Source: Magicicada septendecula (taxonomy: Eukaryota; Arthropoda; Insecta; Hemiptera; Cicadidae). Taken from it: a stretch of 64,000 nt of DNA. The position numbers and the translations under genes are program-made. The notes beneath the pieces are model-generated. The model was given only the letters and a program-made list of their open reading frames with translations, was not told the DNA's origin and did no database searches. Positions 12,040 to 23,030 of this stretch are shown in pieces; positions within the stretch are counted from its first letter, which is position 1, and the number at the start of each line of letters is the position of its first letter. The stretch covers positions 40,629,844 through 40,693,843 of the forward strand of contig CM068370.1 in assembly GCA_034769895.1 (NCBI GenBank). The letters are read 5' to 3'.

Positions 12040-12690
12040 TTTTAACAGCAGTACAATATACACATGGGTGTGTCCCGTAAACATATGGGAAATATATAAG
12101 GAAAGAAATATAATTTACCAAATTGCTGATGAAAATGGATACACTAAAAACACTATGCACAAGATAGAAAATAAAATCAAATATAAAATAAACACTAATC
12201 ATTTTATAAATTATCAAAATGAACAACACGTAAATAGTAATAACAAGAATAATAAAAAATGGGCCACATTCACATGGGATGAGAAAGCTTACAAAACTAT
12301 TTAAAAATACAGAAATAGCCTGTAAAACAAAAATAATTTACAAAAAATAAATAACCCACACAATGGAAACTAAAGATAATGACCAATAGAATATACAAAA
12401 TTGAATGCCAAGACTGCATGTTACGTAGCCCAAAACAAAACAAAATTGAAGAAACGTTATTGTGAACATTTAAATGCATACAAAAAACAATATAAATCCA
12501 ATTTGGCCACACATGCAGTAAATACCAACATGAATTTCCAGACATGACCAACATGACACTGATAAAACATATACCACACAAAGGCACAATAATGAATGTA
12601 TGGGAAAATTTACAAATATATAAACACTAGACAAACTAACAAATACAAGTCAACACAAAACACGACACAATTTCAAAATACTGAATTTTA
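12040..12690 (+). pseudogene. Penelope-like element remnant (linker and GIY-YIG region)
   Basis: The reading frame at 12032-12304 contains NIIYQIADENGYTKN and KWATFTWDEKAYKTI, matching the connection between reverse transcriptase and endonuclease in PLEs. After stops and frameshifts it continues as RIYKIECQDC (about 12388), SNLATHA, MTLIKHIPHKGTIM and WENLQIYKH, which are the ends of a PLE GIY-YIG nuclease domain. The GIY core itself (normally followed by YIGQT) is lost. It belongs to a different PLE family from the element at 34.4-36.8 kb. The reverse transcriptase proper is not seen upstream. Confidence 0.65.
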
Positions 12691-13558
12691 GGTGTATCTA
12701 ATTTAGGCTGAAGGAAGGCCAGTGCGTAGCTCAAACTGGCATTGTTCCTGTAATGTCAATGTATTTTCTCTCAGTGACCAAGGGAGGCATAATAGAGTTC
12801 AATAATACATTGATGGTAACCTGCTGAGAAAGTAATTAATTGAGATTTAAGTAACATGTTTATGAAATGCTGCATAAACATACTGCGGTAAGGAGAGACA
12901 GGGTGAAATGAATAGGGAGACAATGGGACATTAGCCCCATGTGCACCAGAGGAGAAAGCTCAACTATACCAAATACATCATTTCATTGTAAATAATATTT
13001 TGGGGGCACCAAAATAATTCAAGCGTTTCCCCAGATGCAGATTTTATTTACACAAATAAATACTTCTGCTCTGACAGGAGATGATACAAACTGCAAGTCC
13101 TGGACATGTTCGTCAAAGGCATTGCCAGTGTGAATGATAAGTGATATAGGCAAATAACAGAGACATCACGTTACTGATTTTTAAATGATAGAGAGGTTTA
13201 TTTGTTAATTTTTTTTTATAAAGAAGAAAGAGCTTAAGTGAACTTGAGAACTTAACTTCTTAAGAGCTGTTAGAACCTGACACATTTCACTTTTAATGCC
13301 TAGCAGTAAGAGCTGATATAGCATAATGCAAATGTCCATTGATAGCATTACAAACAAATTTCAATTCACTATGTTACCTTTAAGATTTGTCACTATTTTC
13401 ATAAGGTGAAAGGTTTGTTAAGTGGCAGGTGGCAGTGAAAACAATCTTTTGTTAAGCTCTCCTCAGCATGAAAATAGTATTTCATTTTACAATTAAAAGA
13501 ATCGTTAATTTCATTTTTTTTTTTAAGAATATTTTGTCAGTAGATACTTTGTAATATC
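12691..13558. other. Intergenic segment between PLE remnant and DNA transposon
   Basis: No gene is recognised. The stretch just after the PLE remnant (about 12710-12750) is where a PLE terminal ribozyme would lie, but the core is not readable. Confidence 0.4.
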
Positions 13559-14683
13559 TAGAGTCAGCTGCATGGAAGTAGTATCGTCAAGGTCACTCAC
13601 TTTCACTGCTTCTCCCTGTCACCTCCACCCCCCTCGCCCAGCGTTGTTGCCGGCTAGTACAGTGTGTAGCGTTTTAGCAGTGTTACGAAAACAAATTTCA
13701 TACATCCACATTATATTCTTCGTTTCAAATTTATTTATGCGTATCGCATAAATGAATTTGTTTTATCAGGAATAATTAGTTGTGGGTAACACTACTCAGT
13801 TAAATTCTGGGCGCCAGTATTTGAGCTCTAAAAATTTGTGTGAGTCGGCAACATATTTTTTGTTGTCGCGTAAATATCTACAGAATTTCTATCTTTGCGT
13901 TTCTTCTCTTTCTTTGGCTTTTTTTTTGTTACGATTTGCAGTTCTCTGAAACTACTATTTATACTGCGCTAGTTTTTCTTATGTTAGAATCTAAACCTTT
14001 TAGCAGTACACACCCTAACTTTACGAAGAACCATTAGGTCAGTTATTTTGTGATTTCCGTACAGTGCACTTACTTATTAAAGTTTTACTGTTTTCTTCAT
14101 GGGCGGTTATCCTACAGACTGACAGTTGTCTGAGAACGCTGACCTTGCCTGCTGTTGTCGCTTTAATTTTTTCATACTCACGGTCTTTTCCCTTTTGTAA
14201 ATGAATCTGTTTTTGTTCTCTACACGGTCATTCCTAAGCCATATGGTTCGGAAGTTCTGTTAGGTATATGTACACATTTGGTATGCACATTGCGTATACG
14301 CTGTCGGCATGTCTTTTCGGTAAATATTGCTGTCTGACACTTTTATGAATGCCTTTGTCATTTTACAATCCCCTCAAAAATGTGTATGTTTACTGCCCGC
14401 GCTACTACCTTTCTTCCGTTGCACAAAGATAAATAGGACTGAGCAATTTCTGTAAACAAAATTGTCGCTGTTGTGGCAAAAGCCAATCCCATTTCAGTTA
14501 CAGTACCCCATTCCAAGTAGGTTGGGTGGACGAGGTGAGGAAGAGACGAATTAGCAACAAACATCCAAAATATTTATCGTCCTTAGTATTGTTGACAGAC
14601 ATTTTGTGCGTTTCATGTGAACGGTTGACGTCTTTATTGTAGACAGTGTGTGTATTAGTTTATTTCAATAATTTGTATTTATT

Positions 14684-16115
14684 ATGAGTGATATTGAGGA
14701 ACAGTATCCTACATTTAGTTCGAGTACAAGCAGCGGTGGTGTACGTGCGGGCCGAGAGGACATTAGAAAACAAAGTAAAGTCATCATAGCAAACGTTTAC
14801 AAGTTTTTTAAAAATCTTGTGTATAATGAAGAAGCCAGGAGGAACATAAACTTTGCACAAGTTCGAAAATTGACAGCGGAAGCTTGTGGCATTTCTGAAC
14901 AGTCGGTGCAACGTATTAGCAATACCGTTGCTTCGGCAGATGATCAAGGCGTGTGTTGTGTTCAGTTCTCCAAGGAAAGGGTATAAATGGGAACACAAAA
15001 ACACTGAACTGGACGATTTTAATAAACAAATAGTCCGCAGGACCGTACTAGAATATTACGACCGAGGGGAATACCCCACTGCAAGCAAAATTCGAGCTGA
15101 TCTCTGTCAGAAAATCAATTATTCTGGTTCAGAAGCCTCCGTACTTCGCCTTCTGAAAGTGCTTGGTTTTAAATTTAAGAAGTGCAACGATGGACGAAAA
15201 TTTTTAATGGAGCGCAGAGACATTGCTGCCTTGAGAGCGAAGTTTTTGAGAACCATGCATATACATCGTACGGAGGACAACAGGCCTATAATTTATTTGG
15301 ATGAAACCTGGATATCACAGAATCATACGAATAAATACATCTGGCAAGACTCCAGAGGGAACGGTGGGCTGAAAGTACCTACTGGTAGAGGTGGCCGGCT
15401 GATTATTGCACATGATGGATCCGCAAGTACAGGTTTCATAGCAGGTGCCAAACTTGTCTTTCGTGGCAGTAAGCATTCAGCTGCATCTGACTACCACACA
15501 GAAATGAATGCTGAAGTTTTTAAGACCTGGTTTGTTGGTGTGTTGCGCTCCTTGGAAGAAGGCTCTGTCATCGTGATGGATAATGCCAGCTATCATTCTG
15601 TACAAATAGATAAACCACCATGTTCAAACTGGCGTAAAGCGGATATCATGGAGTGGCTGCGTAAGAAGAGAATTTCATTTTCCACAGCTGAAACCAGGGA
15701 TGAACTTCTTTCTAAAGAAGAGATCCGAACGGCCAAGAAGACGTACGAATTGGATCAACTGGCAAATGAAATGGGACATACAGTAGTGCGCCTGCCACCA
15801 TATCATTGTCAGTATAATCCGATCGAGCTGATATGGGCCCAAGTTAAACGGTATGTTGCAAACAAGAATACGACTTTCAGATTGGCCGATATTGAACAAC
15901 TTGCACACGAAGCTTTGGACAGGATAACTCAGGAAGACTGGGAGAAGTGCGTAAGACATGCGGAGGCACTACAAGAAGCCGATTACTCAAAGCAGTGCAC
16001 GAGAGACACCACAGTGGAGCCCTTCATCATACACTTACGTGTGAGTAGTGACAGCGAACCTGAGTCCAGTGAATCCGAAGACGAATACTGCAGGAGTATT
16101 AAAAAGTGTATATAG
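14684..16115 (+). pseudogene. DDE transposase, IS630/Tc1/mariner superfamily, one frameshift
   Basis: The first frame (14684-14986) starts MSDIEEQYPTFSSS and carries an N-terminal helix-turn-helix-like stretch ending ACGISEQSVQRI. The protein then continues one frame over as YKWEHKNTELDDFNKQIV and runs to 16115. The shift must fall at about 14945-14970, so the gene is broken by a single indel, by a sequencing error, or less likely by programmed frameshifting. The catalytic triad is visible: D in YLDETWI, D in VMDNASYHS, E in NPIELIWAQVK. The second D and the E are separated by 81 residues, against about 34 in Tc1, because of a charged helical insertion. The C-terminus is acidic and Ser-rich. 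Similar DDE_3 proteins occur in several insects. Confidence 0.85.
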
Positions 16116-16416
16116 GTGGTAAACGTGTCTATAGCGAAGCGTAGTATTTTCTATTTTTATTGAAACATAAAAAACCGTGTGTGTGTGTGTTTTCTTCAGG
16201 AGTGTTATGAATGTGCTCTGTGCTATCACTTTGCAATGTGATAATTGTGTGACTAACCCTATTTAAGGTGAGTTTTTCAACATACTGCTTATTTATAATA
16301 GTCATAAGGAATTCTATAGTTCATAAAATAAGGAAAATTTTAATTATAAAATTAGTAAGGACAATGCATAAAATATAGAATTATAAATTTAAATTCTATA
16401 TTTAAAGATTTAAGTT

Positions 16417-16419
<3 letters not shown>

Positions 16420-16452
<33 letters not shown>
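16420..16452. repeat. (AT)n microsatellite
   Basis: Run of TA dinucleotides in the 3' part of the DDE transposon, downstream of the transposase. Confidence 0.9.
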
Positions 16453-16457
<5 letters not shown>

Positions 16458-17037
16458 GGAATTTTAAATTTATTTCATGAGACATTTGTATTTGTTGTTT
16501 ATAAAATTATCCTTATTTTCTTAAGAAATCCAATTCGTTTAACGTTTATACATACCATTATTTTTATGCTACTTGTGCATGTAACATCTTATAGTATAGT
16601 TCTAATTTTTTTACTTAATTATTAATAAGCAGCGCAGGAAATAAAAATAGAATATTTTTCTGAGTCACGAATAGTGCGGTGTCTTCAATAATTAAATGGG
16701 GCAAGCTTAAGACACAGGATGCGTATAAAATTCATTCAAACAAACTATAGCTGACGCGTCGAATTGAATGTTATGTATAAGATACGGAAATTAATTGTTA
16801 ATTAATTATTAACAATATATTAATTGTGATGTAATTATTATTAAGAATTATTGACAATGTAACAATGTACTCTAATGCATGTATTACAAACTTTCTCACT
16901 TTGTTATATTCTTTACATTAAGTAGGCTTACTTACTAGTGTAGCATTTTTCGGAAGAAAGGGAAACTATTGCTTAGTGGCAACGCTGTAAGTAAGCGGTG
17001 TGACCTTGACGATACTAGTTCCATGCAGCTGACTATA

Positions 17038-18228
17038 GTCTGTATTGAATGACGGATTTTATATATGCATCATAAAAAATCTTGTAATTTTTATTTTCTA
17101 TTTTCTCTAGATTTTTTTCTTTGTTTACAAGCATTTATTTAGTATATGTTACTTGTGTATATTTTGTAACAATTTCAGTTACCCTATATCCTTATACAAA
17201 CCTGAAAGTCATATAATCTAATAATTTCATCAGTAAACTGTTTTATTCTGTTCAAGGACAAATTATATATTAAACTCAATGACATATTATATATAAAACT
17301 GGATTCTACTGATTTCCTTGAAACACTTCAGTATAAGATCTACTAGTTATAACAATTTCTTATGTAAGTGTAAACCAACAGAATAATTATTGACTTTGAC
17401 TACCTCCCATTTATCTGTGCTTTGTTATATGTTTATACCATATAGTGACTGTGTAGAAATATATTCAATTATTAATAGCATAGGAACTGTACAAGGTTAA
17501 CAAAATGTCATCATTCTCAAGGTGAGACTATTTTTTACGAACAAGTGGAAGCATCAAATTTGGAACAGAGCAAATGCCAAGAGTAAAAAAAAATTGCTTT
17601 ACAAATAATGAATAAGCAGTAAATTATAATAATAATAGATCTGTTTTTTGTTATTATAATCAACCTCCTGTTACACAAGTATTTATAAATGATTAATGAA
17701 AAGTAATCTTAAAATTTAGAACAAAGTTAACATTCTTTAACTTTAAGTTGCCATATCTTGACATTACTTTTGTCAATGTACTATTTCATTAACTTTGGTC
17801 AGTAGAAACGTTTTTCACTTATTTCATGATAGTAGTCATGTCACCAGTGTGAAACTTGCTAAATCTATTTGTCACTTGTCAGAGTGTCACACTGATGGTG
17901 TGACGATTGTCATGAAATGTGTCTGTGCATATGTGAAAACCATGTTTATGATGATCAAAGTTATTGCAATAATGGTACTTAAAATTCTTTTTGATAGTTT
18001 TAACAGAATCTGAGCAGTGTTAACAGAATTTTATTGGGTGTAACGTTATTAACAATATTAAGTAATTAAAAGTATTTGTGATGTCGATGAGACAATAAAA
18101 AATAATATTGGTTAGGTTGTTACTGGATTTAATGAATATTGATTAAATATGATGTTAGTAAAGAATTAATAACAAAAGGGCAGACTGTTGATTGCTCATT
18201 GGGACTGTGTGTGTCTGTTCATGACAGA
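17038..18228. other. AT-rich spacer, nothing recognised
   Basis: No readable domain or repeat structure; short chance ORFs only. Confidence 0.4.
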
Positions 18229-18480
18229 CTAGACAAGTTTCTTAAGCTGGAACACTCGGAGATCCACATTAGGGTCTGACAAGAAGGAAGGTAACTGCTT
18301 TACCGCACTGCCATGGTTGAAGCACCAATTGACCCTCCTAACAGGTTGATTGGGAAGTCGGGATGCAACTGACAGTGATCTAACAGTTACAAGCAGGGGG
18401 TTGTAATTGGATGAGAAGTCCACCTCCACCTGAAAGGGGCCTTGGCAATGGCTATGTCAGAGCGGGATCCCGCTCAGGGT
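18229..18480 (-). pseudogene. Non-LTR retrotransposon endonuclease remnant
   Basis: On the minus strand the sequence reads DIAIAKGPF then QVEVDFSSNYNPLLVTVRS. This resembles the end of an APE-type endonuclease of jockey/R1-like LINEs, where the catalytic motif is SDHNPL; here D and H have changed to N and Y. The frame continues without a stop to 18229. The GC-richer sequence up to about 18720 may belong to the same element, but I cannot read it. Confidence 0.55.
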
Positions 18481-18921
18481 AAGTCGGATGTTTGGTAGGG
18501 TCCACAACGAGGTTACTACCGTCACCTCCTTTGACAACACTACTTTAGAGATCTGCTGTGCTTTGATTTATCAGCTGACAGACAAAAGATGCACACGGTG
18601 TCTTGTGCCCTGCTTTATGTCCGGGCCAGAGCCCAATGAACACCAGGTCTAAATGGCGCAGCACGGTTGTTTGCTTGGACAAAGACTTCCTTGGAGTCTT
18701 GGAGTGCAGGCCTCCTGTACACAACTGTTGTGTATGTGGAGGGTTCAGAAATTTAGCTTCAGCCTATCACCACATTATAAGTATAATGATCAATTACAGT
18801 TGTAACCTAAGTATATTCTCTTTGGTACAAGCTTGTATAGTGCTTTTCCAAAAAACTGACTACTACTCCACAAATATTAAAATAAAGATGAATCTAAAAA
18901 AAATGTCTAACATATTATAAT

Positions 18922-19073
18922 GGTAATAGGCGGCAGTGACAACCTCAGCTCTGGCAGCCACAGAATTTGAAAAAAAAAACGCATTTTTGTGTTTCTACTA
19001 TGGACTATGGGTCAAAACTAGGTGCGGATGCGAAAAATTCGCAGAGCTTAGATTGTGACTGCCGACTATTACC
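18922..19073. mobile_element. 152-bp MITE with GGTAATAG terminal repeats
   Basis: Left end GGTAATAGGCGGCAGTGACA; right end reverse-complements to GGTAATAGTCGGCAGTCACA. The interior shares an A-run, a GTGTTTCTA block and an ACTAGGTGCGGA block with the larger element at 20079-20953, so both belong to one family. No clear target duplication. Confidence 0.7.
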
Positions 19074-19403
19074 GGACAAACTATCATCCAAGTCTATATT
19101 AGCACCATATTGAAGAAAAGGATTATAAAACTTACAATTTCAGGAGCAGTTTATTACCTTTGATGCTAATAATCAGAGTATAAATGTTTTTTACAGTGAA
19201 GTAAGTTCCGTCTTACAGTGTGATTGCATGTATCTGTAGCTTGGGACAATATAATGTATTCCCGTTAAATGTAGCCTAAATACAACAAAATAAACCACAA
19301 TGAAGCGTATTACTTTGTAAATACGAAAGAAAACAGATTCAAGCTGATACGAAAAAATTAGAAGCGCGTCGTTGCCATAGTAACCGTAAGCCGGGATTAG
19401 TAC

Positions 19404-19637
19404 CGTACCATAGTTCATATTAAATTTGTTTTCACATCATGTCCAGCGTACAGACAAATACATTATCAAATAGTCGAAATGTATGAAAACAAAAAAAAGT
19501 CTGGTACGGATTATTTAGACAAGATCTTACGGTCGAGATAATTTGAAACTGATACTACGCTGCATTCACTACATTGATGTGACGTAGTGAAAACTCATTA
19601 CATCTGATCATAGCCTTCTAGCTTCTAGCCTTCCAAA
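19404..19637 (+). promoter_or_regulatory. Probable SUCLA2 5' flank and leader
   Basis: Sequence upstream of the proposed start codon. It lacks a TATA box at a useful distance and contains one TGACGTAG (CRE-like) site at about 19578. The transcription start cannot be placed by eye. Confidence 0.3.
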
Positions 19638-19703
19638 ATGGCTACCATGCTGAACAGGGGTGTAGGAATTGTCGAGTCTTTGGCACGGAAAAACTGCTTG
19701 AAG
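19638..19703 (+). CDS. SUCLA2: Succinate-CoA ligase [ADP-forming] beta subunit, exon 1
   Basis: A 22-codon open frame starts at an ATG in good context (CCAAAATGG) and reads MATMLNRGVGIVESLARKNC then LK, immediately followed by a GTAAAA donor at 19704. The peptide is rich in Arg, Lys and Leu and has no acidic residue except one Glu, as expected for a mitochondrial presequence. It ends in phase 0, the same phase as the acceptor at 56231. As I recall, mammalian SUCLA2 also has a short presequence followed by a VLGSS-type junction. The assignment is inferred from phase, targeting character and collinearity; no transcript was seen. Two related TIR elements lie on either side. Confidence 0.6.
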
Positions 19704-20078
19704 GTAAAAAAAGAATACTCGTAACGTCTAATTAAATGTTAACTAATGAACACTTACCGCACTTAATTTGTACAATAAAAGTTTCGCTAAAGGAACCTGT
19801 AGTTAGGAAGCGGCGTAACTATTAATAACCTCTATATCTTGCTAATTGTAGATTAGGGCAAGCATCACTTAAGACTTTGGGTTACGATGTCATTAAATTA
19901 AAATTAGACCAACATTTGTCTGTTAATTAAGGAGTTCTTTAAGATTATAGCTTAATCGTTTTTTATCGATACAAATGGCGACTTTTTTGTATTATAGTAG
20001 TGTAGGTTATGTTTTAATACTGTGTTATTGATAAAAAGTGGCAAAATGGAACTATATTCATTCTATTGCAGCAGAGTG

Positions 20079-20953
20079 GGTAATAGTTCCGATGGACACC
20101 CTTGTCTGAAAAAGCCACGAAACCTAAAAAAAAAACGGGTTTTTTGTGTTTCTATGTAAACTACAGGTCAAGCCTAGGTGCGAAAACGAAAAACCTGAAA
20201 TTTTTATTTGCAAGTTGCAAATAAAAATATGCAAACTTACTTATAGCAATACAACACTGAAACACAATAACGTACCGTACCTTACATAGTGTATTTATTC
20301 ATATTAGATGCAGAATAACGTTACAATTAATAAATATTTACTCTCGTAGTCTTCATGCCGTTTGTAAATGCAAGTACCACATGAAAACTTGGTTGTGCAG
20401 AACATCACATCAAATTTTCTGTTACTTACTGAGGTAGTAAAAATACTGACTCAAGCACCGGTATGCCTTCATTTGTTAGTGCGCAGAGATTAGATGTTAG
20501 ACAAATGATATATGTAACGTATGAATATACTGTAGATATATATACCACTTGGAGTCGTAGAGTTATTAATGACTTGAGAATTGTGTAATAAGGTCTGAGG
20601 GGCGAAGTCCTGAAGACGGGAGATCTTGCATTGTCTAGGCACTCTGTGAGGCCCGCCGACGGGCCGAGCGGCACCAGAGGTGCCGTTGGACATTACAACA
20701 TTGAGTTCTGTTCCAAAAAGAGTGATGTATAATTTTGTTTATACGTAGGTTTCATGTAAGATACGAAATAACGCATTTTTACGTTATTTAGGCCCCAAAA
20801 TAAATTTTTGCTAATTTTTTGCAAAATTTTTTTTGCGGATTATTCGCTTCCGCACCTATTTTTGGTCTGTAGTTTACGTAGAAACACAAAAAACCCGTTT
20901 TTTTTTAGGTTTCGTGGCTTTTTCAGACAAGGGTGTCAATCGGAACTATTACC
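20079..20953. mobile_element. 875-bp non-autonomous element with long terminal inverted repeats
   Basis: Left end GGTAATAGTTCCGATGGACA and right end (reverse complement) GGTAATAGTTCCGATTGACA. The inverted repeats continue for about 100 bp through CCCTTGTCTGAAAAAGCCAC and an A-run/GTTTTTTGTGTTTCTA block. The interior has no transposase ORF; it includes a GC-richer stretch at about 20590-20690. Same family as the MITE at 18922-19073. No convincing target duplication, so the superfamily stays open. Confidence 0.75.
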
Positions 20954-21588
20954 ATTATTAACTAATTTATCTCTCGCGAATTATATTAAATTTTTTTTTT
21001 AATGTGCTTCAGCTGATTGTAAATACACTATTACCCTGTTGACAAATGATTTTCCTTCATTTTTTCATTTCCTTCAGGTATCACCTTGTGACTAACAACT
21101 TGGGTGGTTATGTTGTTTAGTGTTCACAACAATAAAATATGTTTTACATTTCATTACTTACTATTGAAATGACTATTAACGAATAAATGTAGATTTTTTT
21201 ACTTGTATGTTTGTAGCTGAACTAGTAAAATATACATTCATTTGATGCTGGAAAAATATTTCTTGAATGAATTCAGTGAATTTTTTAATCCATCAAAATT
21301 TCAAGACCAAACTCAAGTCAAGTTAGTTGCTCTCAAGTACTTCAAGTATTAATATTATGTAGGCTAATTCAAGAACATAATCATGTAAATAAAACAATAG
21401 ATATAACTACAATATTACATTTATCAACTACAAAGACCATTCAGTTGCTAAAAAGCAATATTTTAGAGTTCATCTAATCTGTTTATAACTAGTATGTGAT
21501 ACTAATGAGTGCCATTCATAACCATGGTTTAGATTAGGTTAGTGAATCTTAAACAGTCTACCACACCATCTGGGGGTGTCCACAGTAT
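20954..21588. other. AT-rich intronic spacer
   Basis: No readable domain or repeat. Confidence 0.4.
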
Positions 21589-21799
21589 TGTCGTGAATGC
21601 TACAAAATTTTAGAATATTAAAATACAGTAATGATAATGCTTACAGTAAGAGGAATATGTATAACTTGTAAAACACAGATTGTAGAAAGCTTTGATTAAA
21701 CATTTAGTCACTATTGAACTTTATTAATTATAAGTATAATACTACTGACTCAGAACACTTAAGTTTTTTATTGGTAAAAGTGCAAAATTTTTACCTTAT

Positions 21800-21842
21800 A
21801 GCCAGAACCAGTTTTCGCTTATTATAAGCTTCGTCAGAGGCT
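21800..21842 (-). ncRNA. Hammerhead ribozyme motif, PLE copy 1
   Basis: Minus strand: AGCCT, core CTGACGA, stem II GCTTA/TAAGC with TAA loop, GAA, palindrome-like AACTGGTT as stem III, C at the cleavage site, then TGGCT pairing back to AGCC. One mismatch at the base of stem I. An extra A lies between the GA of the core and stem II. Confidence 0.65.
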
Positions 21843-22060
21843 GCCAGTAGGAGTGCTGTCCGTCTTGTTCTTCGTGACGGGGCAGTTGTTTGAAAGATCA
21901 ATGTTGTGTGTGTGCGGTGTGATATGCTCGAATAATACGTGTGATTTGAATTGTGTCTGTTCATTTAGGATGTCGTTTTTATGTGTTTTTATGTTACATG
22001 GGATTATTTGTGTGCTGCTGCTGTTGATTATTATCTGCTGTAAGCAGCGCTCCTAGTGGT

Positions 22061-22108
22061 AGCCTCTGATGAAGCTTATAGCCTAATAAGCAAAAACTGG
22101 TTCAGGCT
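22061..22108 (+). ncRNA. Hammerhead ribozyme motif, PLE copy 2 (mutated core)
   Basis: AGCCT, CTGATGA, GCTTA...TAAGC, AACTGGTT, C, AGGCT. Stem I is fully paired (AGCCT/AGGCT), but the conserved G of the GAAA core reads A, which should inactivate cleavage. Confidence 0.65.
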
Positions 22109-22297
22109 ATAAGGTAAAAATTTTACATTTTTACCAATAAAAAACTTATTGTTCCGAGTCAGCAGTATTATACTTATAATTAAATTCTTGGATTTCATTG
22201 TTCATGACGTGTCCGTTACTTAACTAAATATAATTATTTCACTACGACTCGGAACACAAAACTTTTTATGGGTAAAAACGTAAAAGTTTTACCTTAT

Positions 22298-22340
22298 AAC
22301 CTGAACCGGTTTTCACTTTTAAAAAGCTTCTTCAGAGGTT
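22298..22340 (-). ncRNA. Hammerhead ribozyme motif, PLE copy 3 (intact)
   Basis: Minus strand: AACCT, CTGAAGA, stem II GCTTT/AAAGT with a 3-nt loop and one G-U pair, GAA, AACCGGTT palindrome, C, AGGTT. Stem I AACCT/AGGTT pairs fully and differs from copy 2 by a compensated base pair. Confidence 0.75.
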
Positions 22341-22363
22341 GTTGAAGAAGCAACCTGATCAAC

Positions 22364-22406
22364 AACCTCTGAAGAAGCTTTTTAAAAGTGAAAACCGGTT
22401 CATGTT
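22364..22406 (+). ncRNA. Hammerhead ribozyme motif, PLE copy 4
   Basis: Same family as copy 3 in opposite orientation: AACCT, CTGAAGA, stem II, GAA, AACCGGTT, C, ATGTT. Stem I has one mismatch (G to T). Confidence 0.7.
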
Positions 22407-23030
22407 ATAAGGTAAAACTTTTACGTTTTTACCCATAAAAAGTTTTGTGTTCTGAGTTGTAGTGAAATAATTATATTTACTTATAATTAGTTAATCAACG
22501 GACACGTCATGGACTACAAAATCCAAGAATTGAACTTTATTGTTGTGGCTTAAATTGAGACTGACAGTATTCGTAATTACCAACACAGTCTACTACAACA
22601 AATCAAATCAAAATTGTTCACATGCAATAAAATGTCACTAATATTAACACAATTGTATTACAATAAATTGTAATTATACCGCCCGATTATAAAACGCAAC
22701 ACTTCACTAATAACGTACACAGTAATCTCGCTACTAGAACTCTCGAACCGCTCTGTAAAGATCTCGCACTAAAACTGAAAACTAAGGCCGCTACCGCCAT
22801 GTATTTATAGTCCTGCTCACACACCAGAAGCTTCTAAACTGCGTCTTATCTCTCGTGTGAACTACGTAATTAACTGTGGCCTTGACACAGGCCGAGCGCC
22901 CGAGCGAAGCTCAGCACAGTCGAGAAGATTCTCGCAAAATGCGTCTAGTAGCACATACGCCACACGCTTACATTCTGGATCTCTCTGGAACGTTTGATAA
23001 ACACGTAGATTGTTCTGTGACGTCGTAACA

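Larger units (their letters stand above)
13561..17035 (+). mobile_element. Complete TA-flanked DDE transposon, about 3.5 kb
   Basis: The left end reads AGTCAGCTGCATGGAA then GTAGTATCGTCAAGGTCAC. The right end, reverse-complemented, reads AGTCAGCTGCATGGAA then CTAGTATCGTCAAGGTCAC. This gives terminal inverted repeats of about 35 bp with one clear mismatch, plus one at the outermost base. Both ends abut TA (13559-13560 and 17036-17037), as for the IS630/Tc1/mariner superfamily. The element carries one transposase gene (14684-16115) on the + strand with about 1.1 kb on its 5' side, long for a Tc1-type element. Outer boundaries are set by the TIR alignment and could be off by a base or two. Confidence 0.85.
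21729..22526. mobile_element. Penelope-like terminal-repeat complex with 13-bp target duplication
   Basis: The block is flanked by ATTGAACTTTATT at about 21715-21727 and again at about 22527-22539. Inside are four PLE terminal-repeat copies in alternating orientation. The pair at 21729-22190 is of the ACTGGTT type; the pair at 22215-22526 is of the AACCGGTT type found in the full element at 34370-36812. No reverse transcriptase sequence remains. Each copy carries a hammerhead-like motif. The ACGTGTCCGTT and CTTGGATTT blocks at the edges are also found at the left end of the full PLE. Confidence 0.75.
21589..23030 (-). mobile_element. Solo LTR on the minus strand, split by a PLE insertion
   Basis: On the minus strand the LTR starts TGTTACGACGTCACAG at 23030. 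It contains a TATAAATA at about 22802-22809, a TTTTCAGTTTTAG initiator-like region and an AATAAA. Interior blocks such as TAATACAATTGTGT and TTGCATGTGAAC-TTTT-ATTTGA match the solo LTR at 31203-31844, so they are one family. It is interrupted by the PLE complex at 21729-22526. Removing about 800 bp leaves roughly 630-640 bp, the length of the other LTR. The left boundary (about 21589) is uncertain because the expected TGTTACG end is not clear there. Confidence 0.6.

Noticed and set aside
12711-12750. CTGAAGGAAGGCC...CAAACTGG downstream of the PLE remnant
   Set aside because: Right place for a PLE ribozyme, but the core is not intact and no stems can be drawn with confidence.
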